Assembly: GCA_963708165.1 (NCBI GenBank) | Contig: OY970187.1 | Span: 3,720,001-3,784,000 of the forward strand | Length of the DNA: 64,000 nt | Reading direction: 5' to 3' | DNA from: Rubricoccus sp963708165 | GTDB taxonomy: Bacteria; Bacteroidota; Rhodothermia; Rhodothermales; Rubricoccaceae | Made by a program: the position numbers and the translations under genes | Shown: in pieces, positions 7,427 through 16,021 of the stretch | Position numbering within the stretch: the first letter of the stretch is position 1 | Layout: every line of letters begins with the position of its first letter | Notes under the pieces: model-generated | Databases searched by the model: none | Told to the model about the DNA's origin: nothing | The model's input: the letters and a program-made list of their open reading frames with translations, nothing else

Positions 7427-9493
7427 ATGCGCCTGCTCTCCCTCGCTCTTCTGCTCCTCGCGGCGTCCGCCAGCGGCCAGACCCGCTACGAATGGGCGGG
7501 TGGCAGCGGAAACTGGAACGAAGCCTCCAACTGGTCCCCCGCGGGCGTCCCGGCTGCCGCAGACACTGCCGCCATCTCGGGTTTTCTGACCGTCACGCTT
7601 GCGGCCAACACCACGGTCGCCGGGCTGGCGATGGAGAACGGAAGCACCGTCGCGGGCGACGTCGACCTGACCATCACCGAGCGCTTCCTTTGGGATGGCG
7701 GGAGCGTCGAGGGGTTTCGCGGGACGGGAACGGTCACGGTCGCATCGGGGGCCACGCTCCACCTGGTGAACGCATCGTCCGGCGCGAGGAATTTCGCGAT
7801 GGGTACGGGGCGCACACTCGTCAACGACGGCACGATCCTCTGGGAGGCGACAGGCCGGTGGGGTGGCGCGGGGCCGCTCGTCAACAACGGCGAGATCATC
7901 CCTGTGATGGGACAGAGCGACGCCTTCGGGTTCGTTTTCTCCAGCCTCCCAGATGCCCTCACGAACACAGCCTCTGGCGTGATTCGCCGGAACGGCACGG
8001 GCGCAGCACTCCTCAGTGGTGGGTTCGTCAACGACGGATTGGTTCGCGTAGAAAATGGGGCTCTTGAGCTCAATGGCTTCAACTCGGCGGGCACCACGGG
8101 GTCCGGGGCCATCGAGGTTCTGAGCGGGGCTGAGCTCCGCGTGTCCGGCCGCGGAGCCAGCACGCAGGCGAGCGTCACGGGCGACGCGGTGACCATCACC
8201 TCGTTCGGCAACCGGTTCACCGTCACCGACGCCTACGATGTGACCACGACACGCATTGCGGGATCCGGGGGAGGCCTCACGCTCAACGCCGACGCGACGA
8301 CCGAGACGCTCGTGATGGAAAACGGCGCCCTGGACGGGAGCGGCACGGTCACCGTCACCGGCTCGCTGACCTGGACCGGCGGCACGATGGCAGGCAGCGG
8401 CACGACCATTCTCGGTCCCACCATCCCCCTCGCCATCGGTGGCGACGCCAGACTCTCGCTCAGTGACTCGCGCACGCTCCGCGCCGAGGGACCGACGACT
8501 TGGGTCGGTGACGCGGACCTCTCGGCAGGAACGAACACGACCGTATTCGAGAACGCGGGCACGCTTACCTCCTCAGGGCCAGGAGAGCGTCTGGTCACCT
8601 TCGTCAACTTCCGAAACACGGGGACCGTGGTCCACGATGGCGGCACGCTGTTTTTTCAGAGCCCGATGGACAACAGTGGCGAGGTGCGCATCGAGGACGG
8701 GGCGTTCAAGCTCAACTCGAACGGTACCGATACAGGCCGCTACACGATTGGCGACACCGGGCAAATGGAGTTCGTCTTCGGCTCGCGAACGCTCGCCGCT
8801 AGCGCCGAGATCGCCGGCACGGGCACCGTCGTGTTCACCGCCGGAACGGTTACCAACCGCGGCCTCTGGCGCCCCGGCGCCTCGCCCGGCGTCCTCACCA
8901 TCGGCTCGGACCTCCCGGCGCCCGCGCCAGAGGCTGTGCTGGAGATGGAGGTCGGCGGCGCGACTCCCGGGACGGAGCACGACCAATTGGCGGTCACCGG
9001 CCGCGCCGCGCTCGGCGGCACGCTCCGCGTGACCCTCGCCGACGGCTTCACGCCGTCCAACGGCGACCGTTTTCTCCTCATCGACGCCTCTGGCGGCGCC
9101 AGCGGCCAGTTCGACGCCGTCGAGATCCCAACGACCTCGCCCGAGGGCTATGTGCAGGCCACGACTGCAGGCGTGTTTTACGGCATCGGAACGCCTGTGG
9201 CTTCGGAGCCCTCCGGCGAGACACTGCCGACCGTGTTCGCATTACACGCTCCCGCTCCGAACCCCGCCAGAGGCCGTGCCACCCTCGGCTACGATCTACC
9301 TCTGGCGAGCGACGTTCGCCTCGCCGTGTTCGATGCTCTCGGCCGCGAAATCGCCATGGTTGTAGACGCTCAGCGCACCGCTGGAATGCACACCGCCACG
9401 CTTGACGCCAGAGGCCTGCCCGCCGGGGTCTACCTCGTCCGCCTCGACGCCTCTGGCGAGCGAGCAACGCGCGCGCTCACCGTCTTGCGCTGA
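7427..9493 (+). CDS. Secreted beta-solenoid/autotransporter-like protein with T9SS C-terminal sorting domain
   Basis: A 688-residue exported protein. Signal peptide MRLLSLALLLLAASASGQ. The mature start YEWAGGSGNWNEASNWSPAG is the 'sheet plus NWxP' opening of bacterial parallel beta-helix repeat proteins. The middle (about 40-560) is a run of short strands rich in Gly, Thr and Asn (for example SGTIEVLSG-like and NTGTVVHDGGTLFFQS) typical of PATR-like solenoids. The last 85 residues begin FALHAPAPNPARG and end AGVYLVRLDASGERATRALTVLR, a type IX secretion type-A sorting domain, so the product should be carried across the outer membrane and anchored or released. Role likely surface adhesion or matrix; not provable here. 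Residues 185-480 are almost free of the iterated motif. Confidence 0.82.
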   Translation: MRLLSLALLLLAASASGQTRYEWAGGSGNWNEASNWSPAGVPAAADTAAISGFLTVTLAANTTVAGLAMENGSTVAGDVDLTITERFLWDGGSVEGFRGTGTVTVASGATLHLVNASSGARNFAMGTGRTLVNDGTILWEATGRWGGAGPLVNNGEIIPVMGQSDAFGFVFSSLPDALTNTASGVIRRNGTGAALLSGGFVNDGLVRVENGALELNGFNSAGTTGSGAIEVLSGAELRVSGRGASTQASVTGDAVTITSFGNRFTVTDAYDVTTTRIAGSGGGLTLNADATTETLVMENGALDGSGTVTVTGSLTWTGGTMAGSGTTILGPTIPLAIGGDARLSLSDSRTLRAEGPTTWVGDADLSAGTNTTVFENAGTLTSSGPGERLVTFVNFRNTGTVVHDGGTLFFQSPMDNSGEVRIEDGAFKLNSNGTDTGRYTIGDTGQMEFVFGSRTLAASAEIAGTGTVVFTAGTVTNRGLWRPGASPGVLTIGSDLPAPAPEAVLEMEVGGATPGTEHDQLAVTGRAALGGTLRVTLADGFTPSNGDRFLLIDASGGASGQFDAVEIPTTSPEGYVQATTAGVFYGIGTPVASEPSGETLPTVFALHAPAPNPARGRATLGYDLPLASDVRLAVFDALGREIAMVVDAQRTAGMHTATLDARGLPAGVYLVRLDASGERATRALTVLR

Positions 9494-9607
9494 CCAGAGC
9501 GCCTCTGGCGCGGCGCCCTGCGAGGTCGTGGTGGGGCTCGCTCGGTGCCGCCGCCAGAGGCTTTATCTGAGCGAGGAATGTGCGAGATGGTCTCTGGTGC
9601 AAGAGGC

Positions 9608-10639
9608 CTACGCGGCGACAATGCGCGATGCGACCTCTCGCCGCACAACCGGCGCCACATCGCGCCCGAAGATCTCGATGGCGCGCATCACGTGCGCGTG
9701 ATCGATGGGCCCGACGGTGAGCTGCACCATGTGGCGGTCGTGGCCGAAGAGGTCGTGCGCGTAGAGGATCTTGTCGATGGCCTCTTGCGCCGAGCCCAGG
9801 ATGAGCGCGCCTTCGAGCGCGGTCTCGGCAAGAAACTGGCCCTTAGAGGGCGCCGGCCAGCCGCGCTCGCGGCCGATGCGGCCCATCGTCGCCATGAACG
9901 GCTCCAGCGCGAGGTCGCGCGCGGCCTCTGGCGTGTCGGCGAGAAAGCCGTGGCCGTTGATGGACACTTTGAGCGTGGCGGGGTCGTGTCCCGCTTCGGC
10001 TCCCGCCTGCCGGTAGAGGTCGACGAGCGGCGCGAACCGCGCTGGAGCGCCGCCGATGATCGCCAGCGCCAGAGGCAATCCCAGCACGCCCGCGCGGATC
10101 ACGCTGTTGGGCGTGCCTCCGACGGCGATCCAGACCGGAAGCCGCTCTTGCTGCGGACGCGGGTAGACGCCCTGCCCCGCCAGAGGCGCGCGCGTCGTGC
10201 CGCTCCACGTCACGTGCTCGCTCTGGCGCAGCTTGAGCAGCAAGTCCAGCTTCTCCGCGTAGAGCGTGTCGTAGTCGCGCAGTTCGTAGCCGAAGAGCGG
10301 GAACGATTCGGTAAAGGAGCCGCGGCCCGCGAGGATCTCGGCGCGGCCGTCCGAGAGTAGATCGAGCGTGGCGAAGTCCTGAAAGACGCGGACCGGGTCG
10401 TCGGACGAGAGAACCGTGACGGCGCTCGTGAGACGGATCTGCGTGGTGCGCGCTGCGGCGGCACCCAGGATGACGGCGGGCGCGCTCGCAGCATAGTCGG
10501 GCCGGTGGTGCTCGCCGACGCCGAACACGTCGAGCCCGAGCTGGTCGGCCAGTTCGATTTCCTCCACAAGGTCGCGCAGGCGTGAGGACTGGGTCTGGCC
10601 GGGTGGCACTTCGGCGAACGAGAAGAGTCCGAGTTCCAT
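9608..10639 (-). CDS. LLM-class flavin-dependent oxidoreductase
   Basis: A 343-residue luciferase-like monooxygenase fold. The ATG at 10639 gives MELGLFSFAEVPPGQ, the canonical N-terminus. The 'FGVGEHHRPDYA' segment, 'LTSAVTVLSSDDPVRVFQDFATLDLLSDGR' and 'EILAGRGSF' are family landmarks for F420/FMN binding. It belongs to the alkanal-monooxygenase-like subgroup (no second subunit nearby). The substrate is unknown. It diverges from the DM13 lipoprotein gene. A short inverted repeat at 10655-10668, 16 bp before the start, could be an operator. Confidence 0.88.
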   Translation of the reverse strand: MELGLFSFAEVPPGQTQSSRLRDLVEEIELADQLGLDVFGVGEHHRPDYAASAPAVILGAAAARTTQIRLTSAVTVLSSDDPVRVFQDFATLDLLSDGRAEILAGRGSFTESFPLFGYELRDYDTLYAEKLDLLLKLRQSEHVTWSGTTRAPLAGQGVYPRPQQERLPVWIAVGGTPNSVIRAGVLGLPLALAIIGGAPARFAPLVDLYRQAGAEAGHDPATLKVSINGHGFLADTPEAARDLALEPFMATMGRIGRERGWPAPSKGQFLAETALEGALILGSAQEAIDKILYAHDLFGHDRHMVQLTVGPIDHAHVMRAIEIFGRDVAPVVRREVASRIVAA

Positions 10640-10654
10640 CTGTCGTGCTGGGTA

Positions 10655-10668
10655 GTTGTTGGCACAAC
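10655..10668. promoter_or_regulatory. Candidate operator GTTGT-TGGC-ACAAC
   Basis: Perfect 5-bp inverted repeat with a 4-bp spacer, 16 bp upstream of the LLM oxidoreductase start and in the divergent gap. Its form suits a dimeric repressor. There is no second copy or regulator gene nearby, so it is weak. Confidence 0.25.
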
Positions 10669-10778
10669 GAACCAGACACTTCGCGGGTCCCGCCCGCATC
10701 CTCTGGCGCTGCCCATCCCAGCGGACATGCCTCTGGCGCCCGCGACACATCGTGCGCACCTTGGCGCTCTCCCCTTCT

Positions 10779-11297
10779 ATGCCGATGCGCGTCGCCCTAT
10801 TCCTCGCCGCCCTGTCTCTCGCGGCCTGCCAGTCCTCCACCGATCCGCTCGGCGACGCCTCGCCCGTCTCGCCAGAGGCGCAGACGGACGCAGCCTCTGG
10901 CGACGTGGCGACCGACACAACCGACTACATGCCGACGGGGCTCATCGCAGACCCGATGATGGTGCAGGCCGAGATCGTCGCCGAAGGCACGTTTGCGGGC
11001 GCGAGTGATCACGCTGCGAGCGGACGCGCGCTCCTGATCCGCGACGGCGACGGCGCGCTCATCGTGCGGCTCGAAGGCTTCGAGGTCGACAACGGTCCCG
11101 ATCTTCGCGTGTGGGCCGTACGCAGCCTCACCGACAAAGAAGACGGCCACATCGACCTGGGCGAACTCCGAAGCACGCGCGGCGACCAGAACTACGACGT
11201 GCCCGCGGGCGCACTCTCCGACGCCTCTGGCGTAGCGGGCATCGCAATCTGGTGCCGGGCCTTCTCGGTCGAGTTTGGAACCGCGCCGCTCGGCTAG
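10779..11297 (+). CDS. DM13-domain lipoprotein
   Basis: A 172-residue exported protein. The ATG at 10779 (or 10785) opens MPMRVALFLAALSLAAC; the lipobox LAAC puts the lipidated Cys at residue 17. A linker rich in Pro, Glu and Ala (iterated-motif codons) is followed by the DM13 domain at about 70-172: EGTFAGASDHAASGRALLI, GFEVDNGPDLRVWAV and VPAGALSDASGVAGIAIWCRAF. DM13 domains are small extracytoplasmic folds proposed to carry redox cofactors. A single Cys is kept in the C-terminal IWCRAF. It heads a row of lipoprotein genes with the DUF305 and LVIVD genes. Confidence 0.85.
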   Translation: MPMRVALFLAALSLAACQSSTDPLGDASPVSPEAQTDAASGDVATDTTDYMPTGLIADPMMVQAEIVAEGTFAGASDHAASGRALLIRDGDGALIVRLEGFEVDNGPDLRVWAVRSLTDKEDGHIDLGELRSTRGDQNYDVPAGALSDASGVAGIAIWCRAFSVEFGTAPLG

Positions 11298-11375
11298 GCG
11301 GCCCCTTCGCGCCAGAGGCCAGAGAGGGGGTGTGGCATTCCGTACGTTACAGCACACCCACCGTGACACCGAGGC

Positions 11376-12209
11376 ATGCCCTCTACCCTCCACACCCCTT
11401 CCGGGCTTCTGGCGCTCCTCCTCCTCCTGGGCGGATGCAGTGGCAGCACTCCCACAGCCGACGCGCCCATGGCGCCAGAGGCGCAGCCCGCCCGAACCCA
11501 AACGCAAGCCTCTGGCGACACGTCCGGCATCGAGGCGCTGTACTGGCAGCGCAAAGCCGACAGCAAGACGTTCACCCAGGCCGACGTGGACTACATGACC
11601 GGCATGATCGGTCACCACGCGCAGGCGCTTATCCTCGCCGACATGGCGTACCGCAACGCCGCCTCGGGCTCGGTCAAGACGCTGGCCTCGCGCATCGAGA
11701 ACGCGCAGAACGACGAGATCGAGTCGATGCAGCGCTGGCTGCGCGACCGCGGGCAGCCCGTGCCCGTGCCCACCTTCGAGGGCACCCTCCTGACCGTCAC
11801 GATGGAATCGCCAGAGGCCGCCTCCGGCGAGATGGGCGGCATGGACCACTCGGGCATGGACCACGACGCGCCAGAGGCCTCTGGCGAGACGGACCATTCT
11901 GCGATGAACCACAGTGGCATGGATCACAGCGCGATGGGCCACGGCATGGACCACTCCGGGATGCCCGGCATGCTCAGCCAGGCGCAACTCGACGAGATGA
12001 ACGCCGCTAAAGGCCGTGCCTTCGACCTCCTCTTCCTGCGCTACATGATCCAGCACCACGCGGGTGCGGTCACCATGACCGACGACCTCTTTACCAAAGA
12101 CGGCGCCGCGCAAGACGACACCGCCTTCAAGCTGGCCTCCGATATTCAGGTCGACCAGCGCACCGAAATCGCGCGGATGCAGCTCATGCTCGACCGCCTC
12201 TCCCAGTAG
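11376..12209 (+). CDS. DUF305 lipoprotein with Met/His-rich metal-binding insert
   Basis: A 277-residue lipoprotein with lipobox LGGC (Cys21). The DUF305 four-helix fold is split. The N-terminal half has MTGMIGHHAQALILADMA, and the C-terminal half has LFLRYMIQHHAGAVTMTDDLF; these HH motifs are the usual metal-site candidates. Between them, residues about 155-200 are a low-complexity string of MDHSGM-type units (MDHSGMDH, MNHSGMDHS, MGHGMDHSGM). That looks like the copper/silver-binding Met/His segments of CopA/PcoB-type and other periplasmic copper proteins. DUF305 genes often sit in copper-tolerance loci (established association). The iterated palindrome at 11869-11886 lies inside the insert. 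Likely co-transcribed with the LVIVD gene 51 bp downstream. Confidence 0.87.
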   Translation: MPSTLHTPSGLLALLLLLGGCSGSTPTADAPMAPEAQPARTQTQASGDTSGIEALYWQRKADSKTFTQADVDYMTGMIGHHAQALILADMAYRNAASGSVKTLASRIENAQNDEIESMQRWLRDRGQPVPVPTFEGTLLTVTMESPEAASGEMGGMDHSGMDHDAPEASGETDHSAMNHSGMDHSAMGHGMDHSGMPGMLSQAQLDEMNAAKGRAFDLLFLRYMIQHHAGAVTMTDDLFTKDGAAQDDTAFKLASDIQVDQRTEIARMQLMLDRLSQ

Positions 12210-12260
12210 CCCTCGCGCCAGCCTCTGGCGCCCTCTCCCCTTCGCCCTCATCCTTCCGCT

Positions 12261-14231
12261 ATGAAACGCCTCTCCCCTTTCCTCTCACTCGTGGCCGTCG
12301 CGGCCCTCGCGGCGTGCTCCGGCTCTCAGCCGATGGCGCCAGAGGCGAACGTGCCCACGCCGCCCGCGATGCCATCTCCACCCGTCAAGCAGGCCGCCGA
12401 CCGCGGCGGCATGATGATGGCCTCCGATGTCGACCCGCGCGTCGGCCTAGGTGCCGGTCTCTTCGACGCCGAGGAAGCCATCTGGAACATGAAGATGGTC
12501 TCCACCACGCCTCCGCCCCCAGCGTTTGTGGGCGAGACCAACTCGGACCTCGCCTTCCAGGGCGACTACGCGTTCCAGGGCAACTACAACGGCGTCATCA
12601 TCTGGGACATCTCAGACCCCGCCAACCCGACCGTCGTCAACGACTATGTCTGCCCCGCGTCGCAGAGCGACGTCTCGGTCTACGGCAACTTGATGTTCGT
12701 CTCGGGCGAAGGCCTGGGCGGACGCCTGGACTGCGGCACCGAGGGCGTGCGTGAAGCTGTGAGCATGGACCGGCTCCGCGGCATCCGCATCTTCGACATC
12801 TCGGACATCCAGAATCCCGAGTACATCTCGAACGTGCAGACGTGCCGCGGCTCGCACACGCACTCGGTTCTAAAGGACCCCAACGACGACGAGAACCTGT
12901 ACATCTACGTCTCCGGCTCGGCCGGCGTGCGCTCCGATGAGGAGCTCGCGGGCTGCTCCAGCGGCATGCCCGGCGAGGACCCCAACACAGCACTCTTTCG
13001 CATCGAAGTCATCCAGGTGCCTCTGGCGAACCCGGCCTCGGCCAAGATTGTGAGCTCGCCTCGCATCTTCGACGACCTGACCGCGCCAGAGGAGCACGGC
13101 ATGTCGCCAGCGGATCTCCGCGAGATCGAGGCGGCGCGCGCCGAGGGCAAGTTTGTCGCCGACATCCGCGGCAACATGGTCGTCATCCCCGATCAGTACG
13201 TCGGCCAGATGCTGGCGGGCATGGTGGCGCAGCGCGGCGGCACGGGCACGCCAACGGCCGCCGATAGCACGATGCTGCGCGAGCAGCTGCCCGCCATCAT
13301 CGCGCAGCAGTTCGGCATCAGCGACGAGGACGACGGCCCCGCGCCCGGCCCCACGCAGTGCCACGACATCACGCTCTACCCCGAGATCGGCCTGGCCGGC
13401 GGCGCGTGCGAGGGCTATGGGCTCTTGCTCGACATCTCCGACCCTGCGCGCCCGACGCGTCTGCAGGCCGTGGCCGACAGCAACTTCGCCTACTGGCACT
13501 CCGCCACGTTTAACAACGACGGCACCAAGGTGCTGTTTACGGACGAGTGGGGCGGTGGCGGCCAGCCCAAGTGCCGCGAGGACGACCCCATGGAGTGGGG
13601 CGCCAACGCCATCTTCGAGTTGAACAACAACGTGATGGAGTTCGCGAGCTACTACAAGATGCCCGCGCCGCAGACGAGCACCGAGAACTGTGTGGCCCAC
13701 AACGGCTCACTGATCCCGGTCCCCGGACGCGACATCATGGTGCAGTCCTGGTACCAGGGTGGCATCTCGGTCTTCGACTGGACCGATGCCAGCAACCCGA
13801 TGGAAATCGCCTTTCACGACCGCGGGCCGATCAGCGCCGAGACGTTCGAGATGGGCGGAAGCTGGAGCGTCTACTGGTACAACGGCATGATCGTCAACTC
13901 CGAGATCGCCAGAGGCCTCGACGTGTTCACGCTCACGCCCAGCGAGCACCTGACGCAGAACGAGATCGACGCCGCCAACACGGTCAAGCTCACGCACCTC
14001 AACGCGCAGGGACAGCCCAAGTACACGTGGCCCATGACGTTCTCGCTCGCCAAAGCCTACGCCGACCAAGCCAAGCGCGCAGGCGAGATCAGCGACCAGC
14101 AGGCGCAGCAGCTCATGTTCGGCCTCAACTCCGCCTCTGGCGTGAGCGGCTCGGCGCAGAAAGACATCATCGGCCAGATCACGTCGCGGACGGCCGCGGC
14201 GACGACGCCGAAGATGCATGAAGATGCATGA
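12261..14231 (+). CDS. Large LVIVD-repeat lipoprotein
   Basis: A 656-residue lipoprotein (MKRLSPFLSLVAVAALAAC, lipidated Cys19). Propeller-like blades include GVIIWDISDPANPTVVNDY, IRIFDISDIQNPEYISNV, GLLLDISDPARPTRLQ and ISVFDWTDASNPMEIAF. Paired cysteines in VNDYVCPAS, RLDCGTEGV, QTCRGSH, LAGCSSG, TQCHDITLY, GGACEGY, QPKCRED and TENCVAHNG suggest disulfides in an oxidising compartment. Conserved His stretches (HTHSVLKDP, YWHSATF, VAHNGSL) could bind metal. The C-terminal 70 residues are helical and Gln/Ala-rich. Position after the DUF305 gene suggests a shared periplasmic or surface role, possibly metal-related; that is inference. Confidence 0.85.
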   Translation: MKRLSPFLSLVAVAALAACSGSQPMAPEANVPTPPAMPSPPVKQAADRGGMMMASDVDPRVGLGAGLFDAEEAIWNMKMVSTTPPPPAFVGETNSDLAFQGDYAFQGNYNGVIIWDISDPANPTVVNDYVCPASQSDVSVYGNLMFVSGEGLGGRLDCGTEGVREAVSMDRLRGIRIFDISDIQNPEYISNVQTCRGSHTHSVLKDPNDDENLYIYVSGSAGVRSDEELAGCSSGMPGEDPNTALFRIEVIQVPLANPASAKIVSSPRIFDDLTAPEEHGMSPADLREIEAARAEGKFVADIRGNMVVIPDQYVGQMLAGMVAQRGGTGTPTAADSTMLREQLPAIIAQQFGISDEDDGPAPGPTQCHDITLYPEIGLAGGACEGYGLLLDISDPARPTRLQAVADSNFAYWHSATFNNDGTKVLFTDEWGGGGQPKCREDDPMEWGANAIFELNNNVMEFASYYKMPAPQTSTENCVAHNGSLIPVPGRDIMVQSWYQGGISVFDWTDASNPMEIAFHDRGPISAETFEMGGSWSVYWYNGMIVNSEIARGLDVFTLTPSEHLTQNEIDAANTVKLTHLNAQGQPKYTWPMTFSLAKAYADQAKRAGEISDQQAQQLMFGLNSASGVSGSAQKDIIGQITSRTAAATTPKMHEDA

Positions 14232-14309
14232 GGTGCTCGTCGCGCTCGCCGCGATGTAAGCCTCTGGCGCTCGGCACACGTCGAGCGCTCCCGCACGGTT
14301 CGCGTGCCC

Positions 14310-14344
14310 CCGGGCCTCTGGCGACTGCGCCAGAGGCCCGGTTT
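14310..14344 (+). terminator. Hairpin built from an inverted pair of the iterated motif, terminator-like
   Basis: CCGGGCCTCTGGCG and CGCCAGAGGCCCGG pair over 14 bp around loop ACTG and are followed by TTT. It lies 80 bp after the LVIVD stop and before the dipeptidase gene. It resembles neisserial terminators made from paired uptake sequences. Confidence 0.5.
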
Positions 14345-14372
14345 ACTTTGGCGCCTCGCCTCCGCCCCGCCC

Positions 14373-15674
14373 ATGCGCCCGCTCCTCCTCGTGACTGCCG
14401 TCCTTACCCTCGCCGCGTGCAGCAGCACGCCTCCGCCCCTCGAGACGGGCCCCGACCGAGCCTCTGGCGCCAGAGGCGCCGCCAGCGCACAGCCCGACTC
14501 GCCGCCCACGCCAGAGGCTGCGCCTGAGCCGTCTGTCGCGAGCACCGCGCTCATGCAGCGCGCAAACGCCCTCGCGCAAGAGGCCATCATCGTGGACGGC
14601 CACATCGACGTGCCGTACCGGCTTACCAACGGTTTTGTAGACGTGGGCGAGGCGACCGACGGCGGCGACTTCGACTACCCCCGCGCGCGCCGCGGCGGGC
14701 TGGACGCGCCGTTTATGAGCATCTACATCCCGGCGAGCTACCAGGAAACGGGCGGCGCGGCGGCGCTCGCCGACTCGCTGATCGACATGGTGGAAGGCAT
14801 CATCGAGACGCACCCGGATAAGTTTGCGCGGGCCTCTGGCGTCGCGGCCGTGCGCGCCAACCATGAGGCGGGCTTGATCTCGCTTCCCCTCGGCATCGAG
14901 AACGGCGCGCCGGTCGAGGGCGACCTGGCGAACCTCGCGCACTTCTACGCCAGAGGCGTGCGCTACATCACGCTCACGCACAGCCAGGACAACGAGATCT
15001 CGGACTCGTCCTACGACGACGCGGGCACGCACGAGGGCCTGAGCGACTTCGGCCGCGAGGTGGTGCAAGAGATGAACCGGCTGGGCATCATGGTCGACAT
15101 CTCGCACGTGAGCGACCGCGCCTTCGACGACGTGATGGAGGTGACCGTAGCGCCCGTCATCGCGAGCCACTCGTCGGCACGGCGGTTTACGCCTGGCTTC
15201 GAGCGCAACCTGGACGACGGCCGCATCGAGCGGCTGGCCGAGAACGGCGGCGTGATCATGATCAACTTCGGCTCCTCGTTTCTGCTCAAGCGCTACCAGG
15301 ACGACCGCGACGCCGCGCGCGCGTTCATCGCGCAAGAGGCCGAGCGCCGCGGCCTGGAACCGGGCAGTGCAGACTTCGACGCATTCGCAGACCCGTACTT
15401 CCGCGCCAACGTGCCCTACGCAGACCTGCAGGATGTGGTGGACCACATCGACCACGTCGTGCGCCTCGTCGGCATCGACCATGTAGGCATCGGCTCCGAT
15501 TACGACGGCGTCGGCGACTCGCTGCCGACGGGCCTGAAGGACGTGGCGAGCTACCCCAACCTCATCGCGGCGCTGCTGCAGAAGGGCTACTCCGAGACCG
15601 ACATCCGCAAGATTCTGGGTGAGAACGCACTGCGCGTCTGGGCGGAGGTGGAGCGGATCGCAGCGCGATCCTAG
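14373..15674 (+). CDS. Membrane dipeptidase (peptidase M19), lipoprotein
   Basis: A 433-residue zinc dipeptidase of the renal-dipeptidase family, which cleaves dipeptides including some with D-residues. ATG 14373 gives MRPLLLVTAVLTLAAC with lipidated Cys16. A low-complexity linker (residues 17-65) consists largely of iterated-motif codons (ASGARG, PEA). Metal ligands: IVDGHIDVPYRL (HxD), the bridging Glu in PLGIENGAP, VDISHVSDRAFDD, IASHSSARRF, and GIDHVGIGSDYDGVGD. The end is typical (DIRKILGENALRVWAEVE). The upstream TTTACTTTGG at 14342-14351 resembles a TAnnTTTG box, without a matching TTG. Confidence 0.92.
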   Translation: MRPLLLVTAVLTLAACSSTPPPLETGPDRASGARGAASAQPDSPPTPEAAPEPSVASTALMQRANALAQEAIIVDGHIDVPYRLTNGFVDVGEATDGGDFDYPRARRGGLDAPFMSIYIPASYQETGGAAALADSLIDMVEGIIETHPDKFARASGVAAVRANHEAGLISLPLGIENGAPVEGDLANLAHFYARGVRYITLTHSQDNEISDSSYDDAGTHEGLSDFGREVVQEMNRLGIMVDISHVSDRAFDDVMEVTVAPVIASHSSARRFTPGFERNLDDGRIERLAENGGVIMINFGSSFLLKRYQDDRDAARAFIAQEAERRGLEPGSADFDAFADPYFRANVPYADLQDVVDHIDHVVRLVGIDHVGIGSDYDGVGDSLPTGLKDVASYPNLIAALLQKGYSETDIRKILGENALRVWAEVERIAARS

Positions 15675-15686
15675 CCTCTGGCGTCA

Positions 15687-15902
15687 GTGGACTTCGCATC
15701 CGTGCTGTACTTCGTTCTCGGCATCGTGCTGATCGTCGGTGGGCTATGGATCTGGGTCAGGTCGATTCCCAGCCCCGGCGAGTCTGTGCGTGTGTCGTGG
15801 TCGGAGCGGAGCAGAAAGAGGCTGCCCGAGGGTGGGTCTAGAATCATCTTCATTCTGGTTTTATTTGGTCTCGTGTTGATTGCAAAGGCACTCGGCACCT
15901 AA
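15687..15902 (+). CDS. Small two-helix membrane protein, unknown
   Basis: A 71-residue frame opening with GTG 13 bp after the dipeptidase stop. It has two hydrophobic helices (VLYFVLGIVLIVGGLWIWV and IIFILVLFGLVLIAKAL) joined by a basic Ser/Arg loop. The base use (AT-richer, T-rich second positions) fits a real small membrane protein. I do not recognise a family. GTG is the only sensible start. The main doubt is whether it is expressed. Confidence 0.45.
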   Translation: MDFASVLYFVLGIVLIVGGLWIWVRSIPSPGESVRVSWSERSRKRLPEGGSRIIFILVLFGLVLIAKALGT

Positions 15903-16021
15903 CGCCCGAGGCCTCTGGCGCCAGCATTCTGTAGGACCACCTCGGATATCTAGCGGCGCACTACCGCCAGAGGCAATGCCTTAGTAAACTGTCGCGCTGC
16001 CCTTCCCCCGCCGCTTTCGAT

